Part shown: positions 10,500 to 18,749 of the stretch, piece after piece
How positions within the stretch are numbered: position 1 is the first letter of the stretch
How the letters are laid out: each line of letters begins with the position of its first letter
NCBI GenBank assembly: GCA_023666885.1
Contig: JAMPBB010000002.1
Span: forward strand, 58,144 to 110,858
Direction: 5' to 3'
From: Muribaculaceae bacterium
GTDB lineage: Bacteria > Bacteroidota > Bacteroidia > Bacteroidales > Muribaculaceae
DNA length: 52,715 bases
Made by a program: the position numbers and the translations under genes
The notes under the pieces: generated by a model
The model's input: the letters and a program-made list of their open reading frames with translations, nothing else
Databases searched by the model: none
What the model was told of the DNA's origin: nothing

Positions 10500-11255
10500 A
10501 TGAGAAAGAATATTGTAGCAGGTAACTGGAAGATGAACACCACCGTACCTGAAGGTGTAGCTCTTGCCAAGGCCGTCAACGAGAAGCTTGCTGACGTAAC
10601 CACAAAATGTGACGTCATTATATGCGTCCCCTTTACTCATCTATGCTCTGTAAACAGCGTGATCAACGCTGAGAAGCTCGGATTAGGTGCCGAGAACTGT
10701 GCCGACCATGCCAAAGGCGCATACACCGGTGAAGTATCAGCCGCTATGGTAGCCTCTACCGGCGCTACATATGTAATACTCGGCCACTCAGAACGCCGCC
10801 AGTACTACGGCGAAACAGCCGCTACACTGAAAGAGAAAGTGGCACTTGCCTTTGAAAACGGCCTTACCCCCATATTCTGCATAGGCGAAGTGCTTGAGGA
10901 ACGTGAAAACGGCACAGCTTTTGACGTAGTAAAATCACAGATCGTGGACGCTCTGTTCCACCTGTCAGCCGAGGACTTCTCCAAGATAATACTCGCTTAC
11001 GAACCTGTTTGGGCCATAGGTACCGGCAAGACTGCCACCGATGACCAGGCCCAGGAAATGCACGCATTCATTCGCGGTGTCATAGCTGAAAAATATGGCA
11101 ACGATGTAGCCGAGAACACTTCAATACTTTACGGCGGAAGCTGCAAGCCCTCAAATGCCAAGGCTCTCTTTGCCAAGCCCGATGTAGACGGCGGCCTTAT
11201 TGGCGGCGCAGCCCTTGACGCTGACTCATTCATGGGTATTGTCACCGCTTTTTAA
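10500..11255 (+). CDS. tpiA: Triosephosphate isomerase
   Basis: A 251-residue TIM barrel of normal length that interconverts dihydroxyacetone phosphate and glyceraldehyde 3-phosphate in glycolysis. The active-site residues are present: Lys11 in GNWKMN, His96 in GHSERR and Glu168 in [12 protein letters not shown], plus the phosphate-binding YGGSCKPSN and GGLIGGAAL loops. It has its own promoter box at 10460 and a strong hairpin after the stop at 11286-11325. Confidence 0.98.
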   Translation: MRKNIVAGNWKMNTTVPEGVALAKAVNEKLADVTTKCDVIICVPFTHLCSVNSVINAEKLGLGAENCADHAKGAYTGEVSAAMVASTGATYVILGHSERRQYYGETAATLKEKVALAFENGLTPIFCIGEVLEERENGTAFDVVKSQIVDALFHLSAEDFSKIILAYEPVWAIGTGKTATDDQAQEMHAFIRGVIAEKYGNDVAENTSILYGGSCKPSNAKALFAKPDVDGGLIGGAALDADSFMGIVTAF

Positions 11256-11285
11256 TAGTGTACTGAAATAGTATTTCATTATATT

Positions 11286-11325
11286 TTAGGCTACAAAAAT
11301 TAATTTTATTATTTTTGTAGCCTAA
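11286..11325 (+). terminator. tpiA terminator hairpin
   Basis: Perfect 15-bp inverted repeat (ttaggctacaaaaat and atttttgtagcctaa) with a 10-base AT loop, 30 bases after the tpiA stop. The 3' arm contains TATTTTTG (11310-11317), so the same DNA may serve as the promoter of the next gene. Confidence 0.7.
11310..11317 (+). promoter_or_regulatory. -7 promoter box inside the tpiA hairpin
   Basis: TATTTTTG matches TAnnTTTG and lies 26 bases before the SPOR gene ATG at 11344. No clear -33 TTTG is found at the expected distance, so this is a weak assignment. Confidence 0.4.
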
Positions 11326-11343
11326 ATTGTAACTTGTTCATCC

Positions 11344-11820
11344 ATGTGGACTAACCGCACTTTTCTTTGCAACGTATTTTTACTCTGCGTAGCCGTACCC
11401 GCCTTCGGTCAGAAAGAAGAGCCTGAGCATCCTGATATAGTAGAACATATCACGGCTGACAGCATAAACATTGTGATACAGGATGAGGAGGTGGCAAAGC
11501 TGCTGGAATATTCAGAGCCGCAGAAAGCCGAGAACAAAAAAAATGACAAGATAGGCTACCGGGTGCAGGTGTTTTCCGACAACAATGCCCGTACTGCCAG
11601 AAATGAGGCTCGTTCAAAGCAGCGCAGCATAGGATCACGTTTCCCTAATTACCGCACATATGTAACATACACGGCACCATATTGGAGGCTTAAGGTGGGT
11701 GATTTCCGCACACAAGAAGAAGCCAATACCGCTGCCGCCGCAATAAAAAGGGCATTCCCGGGATATACGGAAATACGAGTGGTACGTGACCGTATAAATC
11801 TACCCAAGACCCAGCAATAA
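11344..11820 (+). CDS. SPOR domain-containing secreted protein
   Basis: A 158-residue protein with an N-terminal signal peptide (hydrophobic NVFLLCVAVPAFG, cleavage near AFG-Q) and a C-terminal SPOR domain from about residue 73 (YRVQVFSDN, then YWRLKVGDFRTQEEA). SPOR domains bind denuded glycan strands of peptidoglycan, typically at division sites. It is therefore likely periplasmic. It sits between tpiA and folE. Confidence 0.85.
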   Translation: MWTNRTFLCNVFLLCVAVPAFGQKEEPEHPDIVEHITADSINIVIQDEEVAKLLEYSEPQKAENKKNDKIGYRVQVFSDNNARTARNEARSKQRSIGSRFPNYRTYVTYTAPYWRLKVGDFRTQEEANTAAAAIKRAFPGYTEIRVVRDRINLPKTQQ

Positions 11821-11854
11821 GCCTCCTACGGCTCACAAAACATCTGTGACAGAC

Positions 11855-12421
11855 ATGACTGCTGAAGAAAAAATTGAAAAGCTCGCCTCACATTACAAAG
11901 CCATACTTGAACTGATAGGCGAAGACCCCGAACGCGAAGGCCTTGTAAAGACTCCTGAGCGTGCAGCACGCGCGCTGCTCTACGTCACATCAGGATATAA
12001 CCGCAGCAGCGCCGAAGTGGTTAACGGAGCGGTGTTCACATCGCCCGGCAGCGGACTTATCACCGTCAAGGATATTGAATTCTATTCTCTCTGCGAGCAT
12101 CACATACTGCCCTTCTTCGGACACATTACCATAGGATACGTACCTAACGGAAAGATTATTGGGCTCAGCAAGCTGGCACGGTTAGTGGACATGTATGCCC
12201 GCCGCCTTCAAGTACAGGAACGTCTGGCTCAGGAAGTGTGCATGGAGCTGTATCGCACCTTAGGATGCAAAGGAGTGATAGTACGATGTGAGGCGCATCA
12301 CTTATGCATGCAAATGCGTGGAGTAGAGAAGCAGGACACCACTACCGTGACTATGGCATCGGAAGGCATCATGACTTCCGATACTGCTCTGCGCAACGAA
12401 TTTTTTGAAGCTATCCGATAA
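11855..12421 (+). CDS. folE: GTP cyclohydrolase I
   Basis: A 188-residue enzyme converting GTP to dihydroneopterin triphosphate, the first step of folate (tetrahydropterin) synthesis. The zinc ligands are visible: Cys80 and His83 in SLCEHHILP and Cys151 in CEAHHLCM. The basic QVQERLAQE helix and the GLSKLAR segment are typical. A GTG at 11846 would add three residues; the ATG at 11855 is preferred. It follows the SPOR gene by 34 bases and is probably co-transcribed. Confidence 0.97.
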   Translation: MTAEEKIEKLASHYKAILELIGEDPEREGLVKTPERAARALLYVTSGYNRSSAEVVNGAVFTSPGSGLITVKDIEFYSLCEHHILPFFGHITIGYVPNGKIIGLSKLARLVDMYARRLQVQERLAQEVCMELYRTLGCKGVIVRCEAHHLCMQMRGVEKQDTTTVTMASEGIMTSDTALRNEFFEAIR

Positions 12422-12426
12422 GATAA

Positions 12427-12459
12427 CCGGAGGGCAGGCATCAGTCTATTGCCGTCCGG
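12427..12459. terminator. Hairpin between folE and the LuxR-type gene
   Basis: Inverted repeat ccggagggca and tgccgtccgg, ten positions with one mismatch, between two convergent genes. Its 3' arm lies inside the last codons of the LuxR-type gene, so it could end transcripts from either side. There is no T-run. Confidence 0.4.
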
Positions 12460-13034
12460 ATTTCATCAATGGTTACAAGTTTGCTTACTATAGCATATAT
12501 CGTAAGACCGGCGGCTGAGTGAATCTGTAATTTGTTGGCTATATTGCGCCGGTGTGTCATTATGGTGTTAACGGACACATTCATTGCCGAGGCTATCTCT
12601 TTATTGGACTGTCCCTTCACTATGCCTATGAGCACTTCGCGCTCACGCGGCGTAAGTTCACTCTGACGGTCGTCAGCAGCAGGCTCCATGGAAGTTTTCA
12701 TAACGAACTTCTCTACCATAGAAAGTGAGTCGTACACGCTGAAGCATCCGTCAAAACTCTTTATAATGTCCTGCGGCAACGCACTGTCAAGCATACCGAG
12801 TACAGCACCCGAATCTGACATGCGGATACGCAATTCACGATCAGAATAAGCAAGCATAGTAAGCGCATCTGTCACCAGAATAGACGGATGCATCTTATCA
12901 AGAGTTTCCAGCAGAAGCCCGGGATCCACTATATGGATGCTCACGTTCGTAATGGCACTTTCATCCATGGCCGCTTTAAGGCCAAGCGAAAGGATGCGTG
13001 AACGCATGGCTATCACCACCGTAACATGTCGCAT
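12441..13034 (-). CDS. LuxR-type helix-turn-helix regulator with degenerate receiver
   Basis: A 197-residue protein with a C-terminal LuxR/GerE helix-turn-helix (ELTPREREVLIGIVKG, then NKEIASAMNVSVNTIMTHR). The N-terminal 120 residues have the length and secondary-structure pattern of a response-regulator receiver, but I cannot identify the conserved phosphorylation pocket, so it may not be phosphorylated. It follows the hemerythrin gene with a single-base gap, implying one transcript. Regulation of, or by, iron or NO-type stress is inference from that neighbour. Confidence 0.8.
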   Translation of the reverse strand: MRHVTVVIAMRSRILSLGLKAAMDESAITNVSIHIVDPGLLLETLDKMHPSILVTDALTMLAYSDRELRIRMSDSGAVLGMLDSALPQDIIKSFDGCFSVYDSLSMVEKFVMKTSMEPAADDRQSELTPREREVLIGIVKGQSNKEIASAMNVSVNTIMTHRRNIANKLQIHSAAGLTIYAIVSKLVTIDEIRTAID

Positions 13035-13035
13035 A

Positions 13036-13734
13036 TTATAAGTCTGTTATCTTTTCAAGTTTCAATGCTCCCGGAATCAGGATATGGTTTTCAATGTCAC
13101 GGTGCGTGTCAAGGTCCTCCTCGCAGTTAAATATGTCCACAAGTGCATCGTACATACGGTCCGGCACCGACGTAGTATAGAACCGCAGGATCAGGCTCTT
13201 AAGGTCAGCCAACTTCTCACCCATCTCATCATGATGCTTACTGAACACTTCAATTCTGAAGTCAGATGAAGACACACAGCCATCGGCAAGCTGCCGGATA
13301 TAAGGAAATACAGTGGATTCCTCGTAGGCGAAATGCTTGCGCACTTCATCCACATAGTCATCAAAAAACCGTATGATGGCCGGATTTATGTCAGAGTGTA
13401 TGGCATCAAGGGCGCTTATAAGGTTGGCCCGTATATGCGGGAACTTGTATCCGAGGAAATAGGTGTGTGACCTCTGAAGGAAGTCTACCACCCCCATTAC
13501 CGCCTTGCCGGAAAGCTCACCATCGGAAAGCTGGCCGGTAAGGATAAGATTGACTATAAGTAGGAAAACTCCCGTATCAATACCGGCAGCCTCACATACC
13601 TCTTTTATGGTCTTGCCATAAAAGCCCAAGGGTATGGAGAAGCGGCTCAGTATGGGAAGTATATTGAAATCGGCCTCCACGAGCTCAGTCATGGAGTCCG
13701 ATTCCGTAAATCTGCGTATGGTTCTGTGGTTCAT
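13036..13734 (-). CDS. Hemerythrin-domain protein (RIC/YtfE-like)
   Basis: A 232-residue protein with an N-terminal DUF542-like part (LSRFSIPLGFYGKTIKEVCE), then a hemerythrin four-helix domain from about residue 85. Likely di-iron ligands occur in the expected order: His in KFPHIRAN, His and Glu in HFAYEEST, His and Glu in HHDEM, and His in HRDIENHILIPG. Families of this architecture (YtfE, ScdA) repair iron-sulfur clusters after oxidative or nitrosative damage. Its ATG shares one base with the DUF5606 stop (TAATG), so the genes are coupled. Cytoplasmic location is expected. Confidence 0.83.
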   Translation of the reverse strand: MNHRTIRRFTESDSMTELVEADFNILPILSRFSIPLGFYGKTIKEVCEAAGIDTGVFLLIVNLILTGQLSDGELSGKAVMGVVDFLQRSHTYFLGYKFPHIRANLISALDAIHSDINPAIIRFFDDYVDEVRKHFAYEESTVFPYIRQLADGCVSSSDFRIEVFSKHHDEMGEKLADLKSLILRFYTTSVPDRMYDALVDIFNCEEDLDTHRDIENHILIPGALKLEKITDL

Positions 13735-14180
13735 TAAGCAGAGGCTTCATCAGCCTTCTCAGCTGCCTCTGCAGCTTCATCCTCGGCTATTTCATCATCC
13801 TTGAATTTCTCCACGCCGGCGGCTATGAGCATATTGTACCAGGAGTACACCTTACGTATGTCATTGGTGTACACGCGGTCATCATCAAAGTCAGGCAGTA
13901 CCTTGCGGAACGCCTCACGCACCTCGGCATCGCTCATTGCCTTCACATTTACAGGCTGAGCGCCATTCTGCTCCTTTATGGTTTCAAAAATGTCAGTCAA
14001 AGGCACATCGCCCTCGTTAGTATATATTGATATATCGCCAAGTGACACAACCTTGTCATGCGAATAGGCCGGTGTGCGTTTTCCTGTGGCAAGTGATTCC
14101 ACTATGAGCATGTTCTTACCTTGGTTTACAAGACGGAACAGTCCGGGGCGACCGGCTATAGAAAGAATTTTCTTAATCAT
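13734..14180 (-). CDS. DUF5606 domain protein
   Basis: A 148-residue protein starting MIKKILSIAGRPGLFRLVNQ, the DUF5606 pattern seen across Bacteroidota. The conserved region runs to about residue 135 (VYTNDIRKVYSWYNMLI) and is followed by an acidic, alanine-rich tail. Function is unknown. The frame is open upstream to 14213, but that codon lies in the -7 box, so the ATG at 14180 is chosen. It is the first gene of the operon with the hemerythrin and LuxR-type genes. Confidence 0.85.
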   Translation of the reverse strand: MIKKILSIAGRPGLFRLVNQGKNMLIVESLATGKRTPAYSHDKVVSLGDISIYTNEGDVPLTDIFETIKEQNGAQPVNVKAMSDAEVREAFRKVLPDFDDDRVYTNDIRKVYSWYNMLIAAGVEKFKDDEIAEDEAAEAAEKADEASA

Positions 14181-14210
14181 TATATTATGAATTTTATTAT
14201 GTTTGTTCTG

Positions 14211-14241
14211 CAAAAATAATTGTTATTTTTCTGTTTTCAAA
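14211..14241 (-). promoter_or_regulatory. Promoter of the DUF5606-hemerythrin-LuxR operon
   Basis: Minus-strand -33 TTTG (14238-14241) and -7 TATTTTTG (14211-14218) with a 19-base spacer, a good match to the Bacteroidota vegetative promoter. It lies 31 bases before the ATG at 14180. Confidence 0.75.
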
Positions 14242-14258
14242 AATTTACCAATATTGTG

Positions 14259-14266
14259 TATCTTTG
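14259..14266 (+). promoter_or_regulatory. -7 promoter box for the YIP1-like gene and smpB
   Basis: TATCTTTG lies 21 bases before the ATG at 14288. It is divergent from the DUF5606 promoter, 18 bases from its -33 box. Confidence 0.65.
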
Positions 14267-14287
14267 CAAACATAAAACACTACCCCA

Positions 14288-14845
14288 ATGTTTCCGCTAT
14301 ATTTAAAGGACATGCTTCAGCTCATTCTGTCGCCCACACACGGGTGGGAGGACATATCATATGACAGCGCCGAGCCACGGAAACTTATGATGCAGGGCTT
14401 TATACCGTGGCTGCTCATAGCGGCAGCTTCCTCGGCCATACAGCTGATATACGGTAACGGCGCTGAAGTGCTCAGTGTGATATTAGAGGCCACGGTGACT
14501 TTTCTGAAGTATTTTGTTACATATTATATAGCCGGATTCGCGTTTGCCATATTCATGCCCCGGTTCAGCGCCGGATCCAAGTCGGCCGAGAAGCATAATC
14601 ACACCTTTATAATATACAGCCTTGGGCTTATGGTACTGTGGAGCACAGTCAAGCACTGTCTGCCCATAGATATGGCCATACTGAACTTTTTCCCGCTGTA
14701 TGTCATTCTTATCATGTGGCGCGGTGTGCGCTATATGAGAGTGGCCTCCATGGCGGTGATACCATTCGTAGGACTGACCATCTTCACCATAATCATACCT
14801 CCCATACTGATTCAGCTTTTATTTAACCTGATATCTCCCATATGA
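14288..14845 (+). CDS. YIP1-like integral membrane protein
   Basis: A 185-residue protein. After a short amphipathic N-terminus ([19 protein letters not shown], typical of YIP1-family proteins) it has about five hydrophobic helices and almost no soluble part. The YIP1 assignment rests on that N-terminal pattern and the topology. Its role is unknown. Its stop overlaps the smpB start (ATGA), so the two are co-translated. Confidence 0.6.
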   Translation: MFPLYLKDMLQLILSPTHGWEDISYDSAEPRKLMMQGFIPWLLIAAASSAIQLIYGNGAEVLSVILEATVTFLKYFVTYYIAGFAFAIFMPRFSAGSKSAEKHNHTFIIYSLGLMVLWSTVKHCLPIDMAILNFFPLYVILIMWRGVRYMRVASMAVIPFVGLTIFTIIIPPILIQLLFNLISPI

Positions 14846-15294
14846 AGTTTTCAGAAGTAAACATACGAAACAAGCGCGCCAACTTTGACTACGCTATCAC
14901 CGAGACATTTACGGCCGGGATAGTGCTTACAGGCACGGAGATAAAGTCCATAAGGCTCGGGAAGGCAAGCCTTGTGGATACATTCTGTTTCGTTACCAAC
15001 GGGGAGGTATGGATCAAGAATATGTATATAGCCGAGTACTTCTACGGCACATATAATAACCACGCCACCCGGCGTGACCGCAAGCTGCTCCTTAATAAGA
15101 AAGAGATAGCCAAGCTGTCCAAGTATGGCAAGGAAACAGGCTTTACCATTGTGCCGCTGAAGGTGTTTATAAATGACCGCGGACTGGCCAAAATGGTAAT
15201 AGGCATAGGTCGCGGCAAAAAGGAGTATGACAAGCGCCAAAGCATAAAAGAGCGTGACGACAAGCGCGCCATAGCCCGCATGTTTGAAAAATAA
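14842..15294 (+). CDS. smpB: SsrA-binding protein SmpB
   Basis: A 150-residue protein that binds tmRNA and rescues stalled ribosomes. The conserved core is present: [10 protein letters not shown], then [16 protein letters not shown] and [11 protein letters not shown]. The C-terminal basic tail ([16 protein letters not shown] type) enters the mRNA channel. Length is normal. The gene ends exactly where the convergent methyltransferase gene ends, with no space for a terminator. Confidence 0.97.
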   Translation: MKFSEVNIRNKRANFDYAITETFTAGIVLTGTEIKSIRLGKASLVDTFCFVTNGEVWIKNMYIAEYFYGTYNNHATRRDRKLLLNKKEIAKLSKYGKETGFTIVPLKVFINDRGLAKMVIGIGRGKKEYDKRQSIKERDDKRAIARMFEK

Positions 15295-16497
15295 TCAGCG
15301 TACCGTCAGTAGTATGGGGTGCCCGTCGCTGTCACGGACGCCGTAAAGTTTGTGATCTCCCCCACTTTTAATCTTCAACCGTTTTTCAAGCTCGGGTGCA
15401 CTCATAATGAAATTACGAGTGGCTACATTTATACGGTCATGCTCCTTGGCCACCTCCTTGATAGCCTTCTTGCTGAAATCCTCTACGCGCTCTATCACAT
15501 AGGCATGCCCCGGAAACTCGGGCACAAACTCAGTAGAGATATAAAGGTGTGTGTTAGGAGCTATCTTTGCAATGCCGAACCGCTCAGACAGCAATGTAAA
15601 TGCTCCACCGTTCATTACGCTTGGCCAAGGTTCATAAAGCGACATCCCCACTGCAGGCTTGCCATAGGTAGCCGAGGCCGAGGCCGCATCATCGGCATGC
15701 CAGGAAAATGTGTGATATTTGCCGTCAGCAATAGTCACCGCCTCAAACACCGGTCCGGGCTCCGGACTATTACAGCATGTTATAAGCAGTTCTTTACACT
15801 CCGTTTTTGTCCCTACAAGACGTATATGACTGACATAACCATCCAGTTCATGTGTAGCCTTAACGGCATCGTACATTGGGGACGCTTTTATTATCACCTT
15901 ATGAGCATGCGCCAACATATCAGGCATCATTGATACAATGTCAGGCTCACAGTCAGCCATATTGTATACTCGCCCCCCGGTGCTGTCACGGCGTGCCGGA
16001 TCTATAAAGATTACATCGTACGTTTCTTCACACGTCTTAAGCCAATCCCGGCAGTCGGCACACACCACCCTGACATTTTCGCATCCCATTGCCGCTGTGT
16101 TATGCCTGAGTGCATCGGCCACTATTGGCTCCCGCTCAACTGCTGTAACCGAGCTTACACGTCTTGACATGGCCATGACATCCACACCAAGTCCGGAGGT
16201 CAGGTCTGCTATACGGCTATAAGCCGGAACCAGCGAGGCATGATATTCAGCCAACAGTTCTGATGTGCACTGCTCTACTGAAAGCAGCGTAGGGAACACT
16301 ACGTGCGAGTTATCTGCCATAAGAGGTATTTTTCTTGCACCCTTACGCTTACACTCCACCTGCACGGCAGCAAACCGCTTCAGCTCATCACTTCCGGCAG
16401 CAAGCATTAGCGAGGCAAAGTCACACTTCGGCCTGCTACACAGCCATGCCATGATATGCTGCGAGTGTATATATTCATCAATCAGACTGTTCACCAT
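15295..16497 (-). CDS. Class I SAM-dependent methyltransferase with THUMP-like C-terminus
   Basis: A 400-residue protein. The central Rossmann domain has the SAM-binding ADLTSGLGVDVMAMS loop, an acidic AVERE at the end of strand 2 and a catalytic-type VIFIDPARRD motif near 160-170. The C-terminal third matches the THUMP-like domain found with these enzymes, ending in LKIKSGGDHKLYGV. This suggests an RNA-modifying enzyme, but the substrate is not known. It overlaps the HsdR_N gene by 20 bases and is second in that two-gene unit. Confidence 0.8.
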   Translation of the reverse strand: MVNSLIDEYIHSQHIMAWLCSRPKCDFASLMLAAGSDELKRFAAVQVECKRKGARKIPLMADNSHVVFPTLLSVEQCTSELLAEYHASLVPAYSRIADLTSGLGVDVMAMSRRVSSVTAVEREPIVADALRHNTAAMGCENVRVVCADCRDWLKTCEETYDVIFIDPARRDSTGGRVYNMADCEPDIVSMMPDMLAHAHKVIIKASPMYDAVKATHELDGYVSHIRLVGTKTECKELLITCCNSPEPGPVFEAVTIADGKYHTFSWHADDAASASATYGKPAVGMSLYEPWPSVMNGGAFTLLSERFGIAKIAPNTHLYISTEFVPEFPGHAYVIERVEDFSKKAIKEVAKEHDRINVATRNFIMSAPELEKRLKIKSGGDHKLYGVRDSDGHPILLTVR

Positions 16498-16957
16498 ACC
16501 TTAGCGGAATATCATTTATGAACTTATAACTGTGCCTGCCATAATCGATCCGGCAGCAATAGTGCTGCACACCATTGCTCACGGCCAGATATGGAACCCG
16601 GAGCACCATATTGTAGCGCACTATCTGATCAAATGTACGCTGAGTTATCTTTACGTCTGAGGCCTTGTACTCCACTATCATCCACGGCGCCCTGTTACGG
16701 TCATAGACCACCGTGTCACATCGGCGCCGCATGCCATTGAGCACTATCCCTACCTCATTGGCCATAAGATAAGGTGAATAACCATACCGGTTCATAAGCA
16801 GATCCACATAGTGCTGGCGCACCCATTCCTCGGGAGTCAGCACAACCCATCGGCGCCGCAACACATCGTAAATCCGGAGCACGCCCACCGAATCAACATC
16901 AACTCTTTCACGGGATATGTCAGGCAAATTAAGCCGAGGCAGTGATGAAATATCCAT
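16478..16957 (-). CDS. HsdR N-terminal-domain (PD-(D/E)xK-like) protein
   Basis: A 159-residue stand-alone version of the type I restriction enzyme R-subunit N-terminal domain. The putative nuclease residues are Asp81 (in CDTVVYD), Glu96 and Lys98 (in MIVEYKAS). There is no helicase domain and no HsdM or HsdS nearby, so it is not a type I system. The gene is divergent from holA, an arrangement I recall as common in Bacteroidales, which suggests a DNA-metabolism role. This is inference. Confidence 0.75.
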   Translation of the reverse strand: MDISSLPRLNLPDISRERVDVDSVGVLRIYDVLRRRWVVLTPEEWVRQHYVDLLMNRYGYSPYLMANEVGIVLNGMRRRCDTVVYDRNRAPWMIVEYKASDVKITQRTFDQIVRYNMVLRVPYLAVSNGVQHYCCRIDYGRHSYKFINDIPLRYGEQSD

Positions 16958-16974
16958 ACTCTATGCGGGCATTT

Positions 16975-17007
16975 ATGAAATTATGCGTAAATTTACGAAA
17001 ATTTCAT
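16975..17007. promoter_or_regulatory. Dyad-symmetric spacer between the HsdR_N gene and holA
   Basis: The 69-base divergent spacer holds a perfect 12-base palindrome cgtaaatttacg (16986-16997), framed by an inverted pair atgaaatt (16975-16982) and aatttcat (17000-17007) on nearly the same centre. No clean TAnnTTTG box is seen on either strand here. It could be an operator or a shared AT-rich promoter. Confidence 0.4.
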
Positions 17008-17026
17008 CAAACCGTTTATACCCCCG

Positions 17027-18064
17027 ATGGCTGCCCAACAAAATAAGACTTTTGCCGATATACGCCGCGACATAGCTGCACGCCGGTTGGCACCTGTGTA
17101 TCTGCTTCACGGTGAGGAGTGTTATTTCATTGATGAACTGGCCAAGGATTTTGAGTCAGTAATACCGGAATCGGAGCGTGACTTCAACATGTACCAGTTT
17201 TACGCTCCACAGATATCCATGGACACGGTGGCATCCACATGCCAGCGTTACCCGGTCATGTCCCAGTACCAAATGGTAATCCTGAAAGAGGCGCAGGCAG
17301 TATCAGCCAGGGAACTCAACAAACTCATCCCCTACATACAGCACGCCATTCCGTCCACTATATTTGTGATAATAAGCCGTGGCGAAAAGTCAAAATCGGC
17401 CACACTTGTCACCGCAGTGAAAAAAGCCGGTGTAGTTTTTGAATCGGTCAAGCTAAGAGAGAGCGGGATAGATGCGCTCATAGCCTCCATAGTCAAAGAG
17501 CGCGGGCTCAATATAGAGAGCAAGAGTGCGGCCATGCTTCGTGACTTTATAGGCAATGATGTGGCCCGCATATACAATGAGCTAAACAAGCTCACCATGA
17601 TTCTGGGCAAAGATGCCACTATAACTCCTGAAAGCATAGAGCTGAATGTAGGGATAAGCAAGGACTACAATAACTTTGAATTAGTAGACTCTATTGCCGT
17701 AAGAAACATGCATAAGAGTTTCGAGATTGTGGAGTATTTCCGCCGCGATCCGAAACGTAATCCGGCCATAGTTACCGGCACGGCGCTTTACACATTCTTC
17801 TCGAACCTCATGATAGCGCATTTTACCCGCGACAAATCGCCCCGCTCGCTCATGGATGCATTAGGATTCCGATGGGAGAGTCAGCTGAAAAACATCTCTG
17901 CTGCCATGCGCAGCTTCAATGCGCGTCAGACCATTGAGATACTTTCAGCCATAAGGAGCTTCGATGTGAAATCAAAGGGCATAGGAAGCCGAATGAATGA
18001 GTATGACCTGCTCTTAGAGCTGCTTATCAAGGTATATTCGGCTCGCGGCGTAATCAATTCTTGA
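17027..18064 (+). CDS. holA: DNA polymerase III subunit delta
   Basis: A 345-residue clamp-loader subunit that opens the beta clamp for the replicative polymerase. The N-terminus (LAPVYLLHGEECYFIDELAKD) is the HolA pattern, followed by the AAA+-like fold without a working Walker A and the C-terminal helical collar region (KSFEIVEYFRRDPKRNP). Length is normal. The 3' end overlaps the convergent PorT-like gene by 11 bases. Confidence 0.93.
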   Translation: MAAQQNKTFADIRRDIAARRLAPVYLLHGEECYFIDELAKDFESVIPESERDFNMYQFYAPQISMDTVASTCQRYPVMSQYQMVILKEAQAVSARELNKLIPYIQHAIPSTIFVIISRGEKSKSATLVTAVKKAGVVFESVKLRESGIDALIASIVKERGLNIESKSAAMLRDFIGNDVARIYNELNKLTMILGKDATITPESIELNVGISKDYNNFELVDSIAVRNMHKSFEIVEYFRRDPKRNPAIVTGTALYTFFSNLMIAHFTRDKSPRSLMDALGFRWESQLKNISAAMRSFNARQTIEILSAIRSFDVKSKGIGSRMNEYDLLLELLIKVYSARGVINS

Positions 18065-18749
18065 GACGGAACATGTAACCAAGCGATATTTCCACCGAGG
18101 TTACACGAGAAGCCGAGAACTCATCCTTTTTGGCTGCCGGGAAAATATTGCCGAGCCCGAAGTAATACCGCCCCTCAAGCATAACAGAATTACGCTTTCC
18201 AATACGCAACTCAATTCCGGCACCTCCCACTATACCATAGTCAATCTTATTCTTGACTTCATACGTCATCTGGTTCAAGTGCCGGTTTGATGCCAGAAAG
18301 CCCTGAACTGATGCCGGATCATGATAATCGAAATTAGACGTAATGCCACTTGACAACATGTAGCTTACCGATGGGCCGAGGTTGACAAAGCCCCTGAATA
18401 CACGAGAGCCAAAATTGATATGTGTCATAACCGGCAGCTCCACATAGGTAAGGCGCCGCTGATACTTGAAATCCGTATCACGGAACAATTCTTTCCATCC
18501 CCTCTGTGTCACCTTCAGTTCAGCCATAAGCCCAAACAGCTTCTCCTCGCTGTAGCGGGCCATTACACCAAACTCCACGCCTTGAAGCATGCTCTGCTCC
18601 ACGCCCGGTGAAAACTGTATATTTGACATTGTCATGCCACCTTTGGCACCTATATCCCATGTAGGTCTATAATAACGTTGAGCCATAACTGACTGTACGG
18701 CTATGACGGAAAGCAGAAGGGACAATATCAAATTTACAGTATATCTCAT
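18054..18749 (-). CDS. PorT-like outer-membrane beta-barrel protein
   Basis: A 231-residue protein with a signal peptide (SLLLSVIAVQSVMA-Q) and an alternating-strand pattern typical of 8-stranded barrels: DIGAKGGMTMSNIQF near the N-terminus, then YVELPVMTHINFG and a C-terminal strand ISLGYMFRL. It belongs to the outer-membrane beta-barrel/PorT group. The ATG at 18749 shares a base with the stop of the LysM gene (TGATG), so the two are coupled; a TTG one codon upstream is less likely. Confidence 0.8.
   Translation of the reverse strand: MRYTVNLILSLLLSVIAVQSVMAQRYYRPTWDIGAKGGMTMSNIQFSPGVEQSMLQGVEFGVMARYSEEKLFGLMAELKVTQRGWKELFRDTDFKYQRRLTYVELPVMTHINFGSRVFRGFVNLGPSVSYMLSSGITSNFDYHDPASVQGFLASNRHLNQMTYEVKNKIDYGIVGGAGIELRIGKRNSVMLEGRYYFGLGNIFPAAKKDEFSASRVTSVEISLGYMFRLKN

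Noticed and set aside
16478-16957. Type I restriction-modification system
   Set aside because: Only an N-terminal HsdR-like domain is present. There is no helicase part, methylase or specificity subunit; the neighbouring methyltransferase is of the THUMP-like, RNA-modifying kind.
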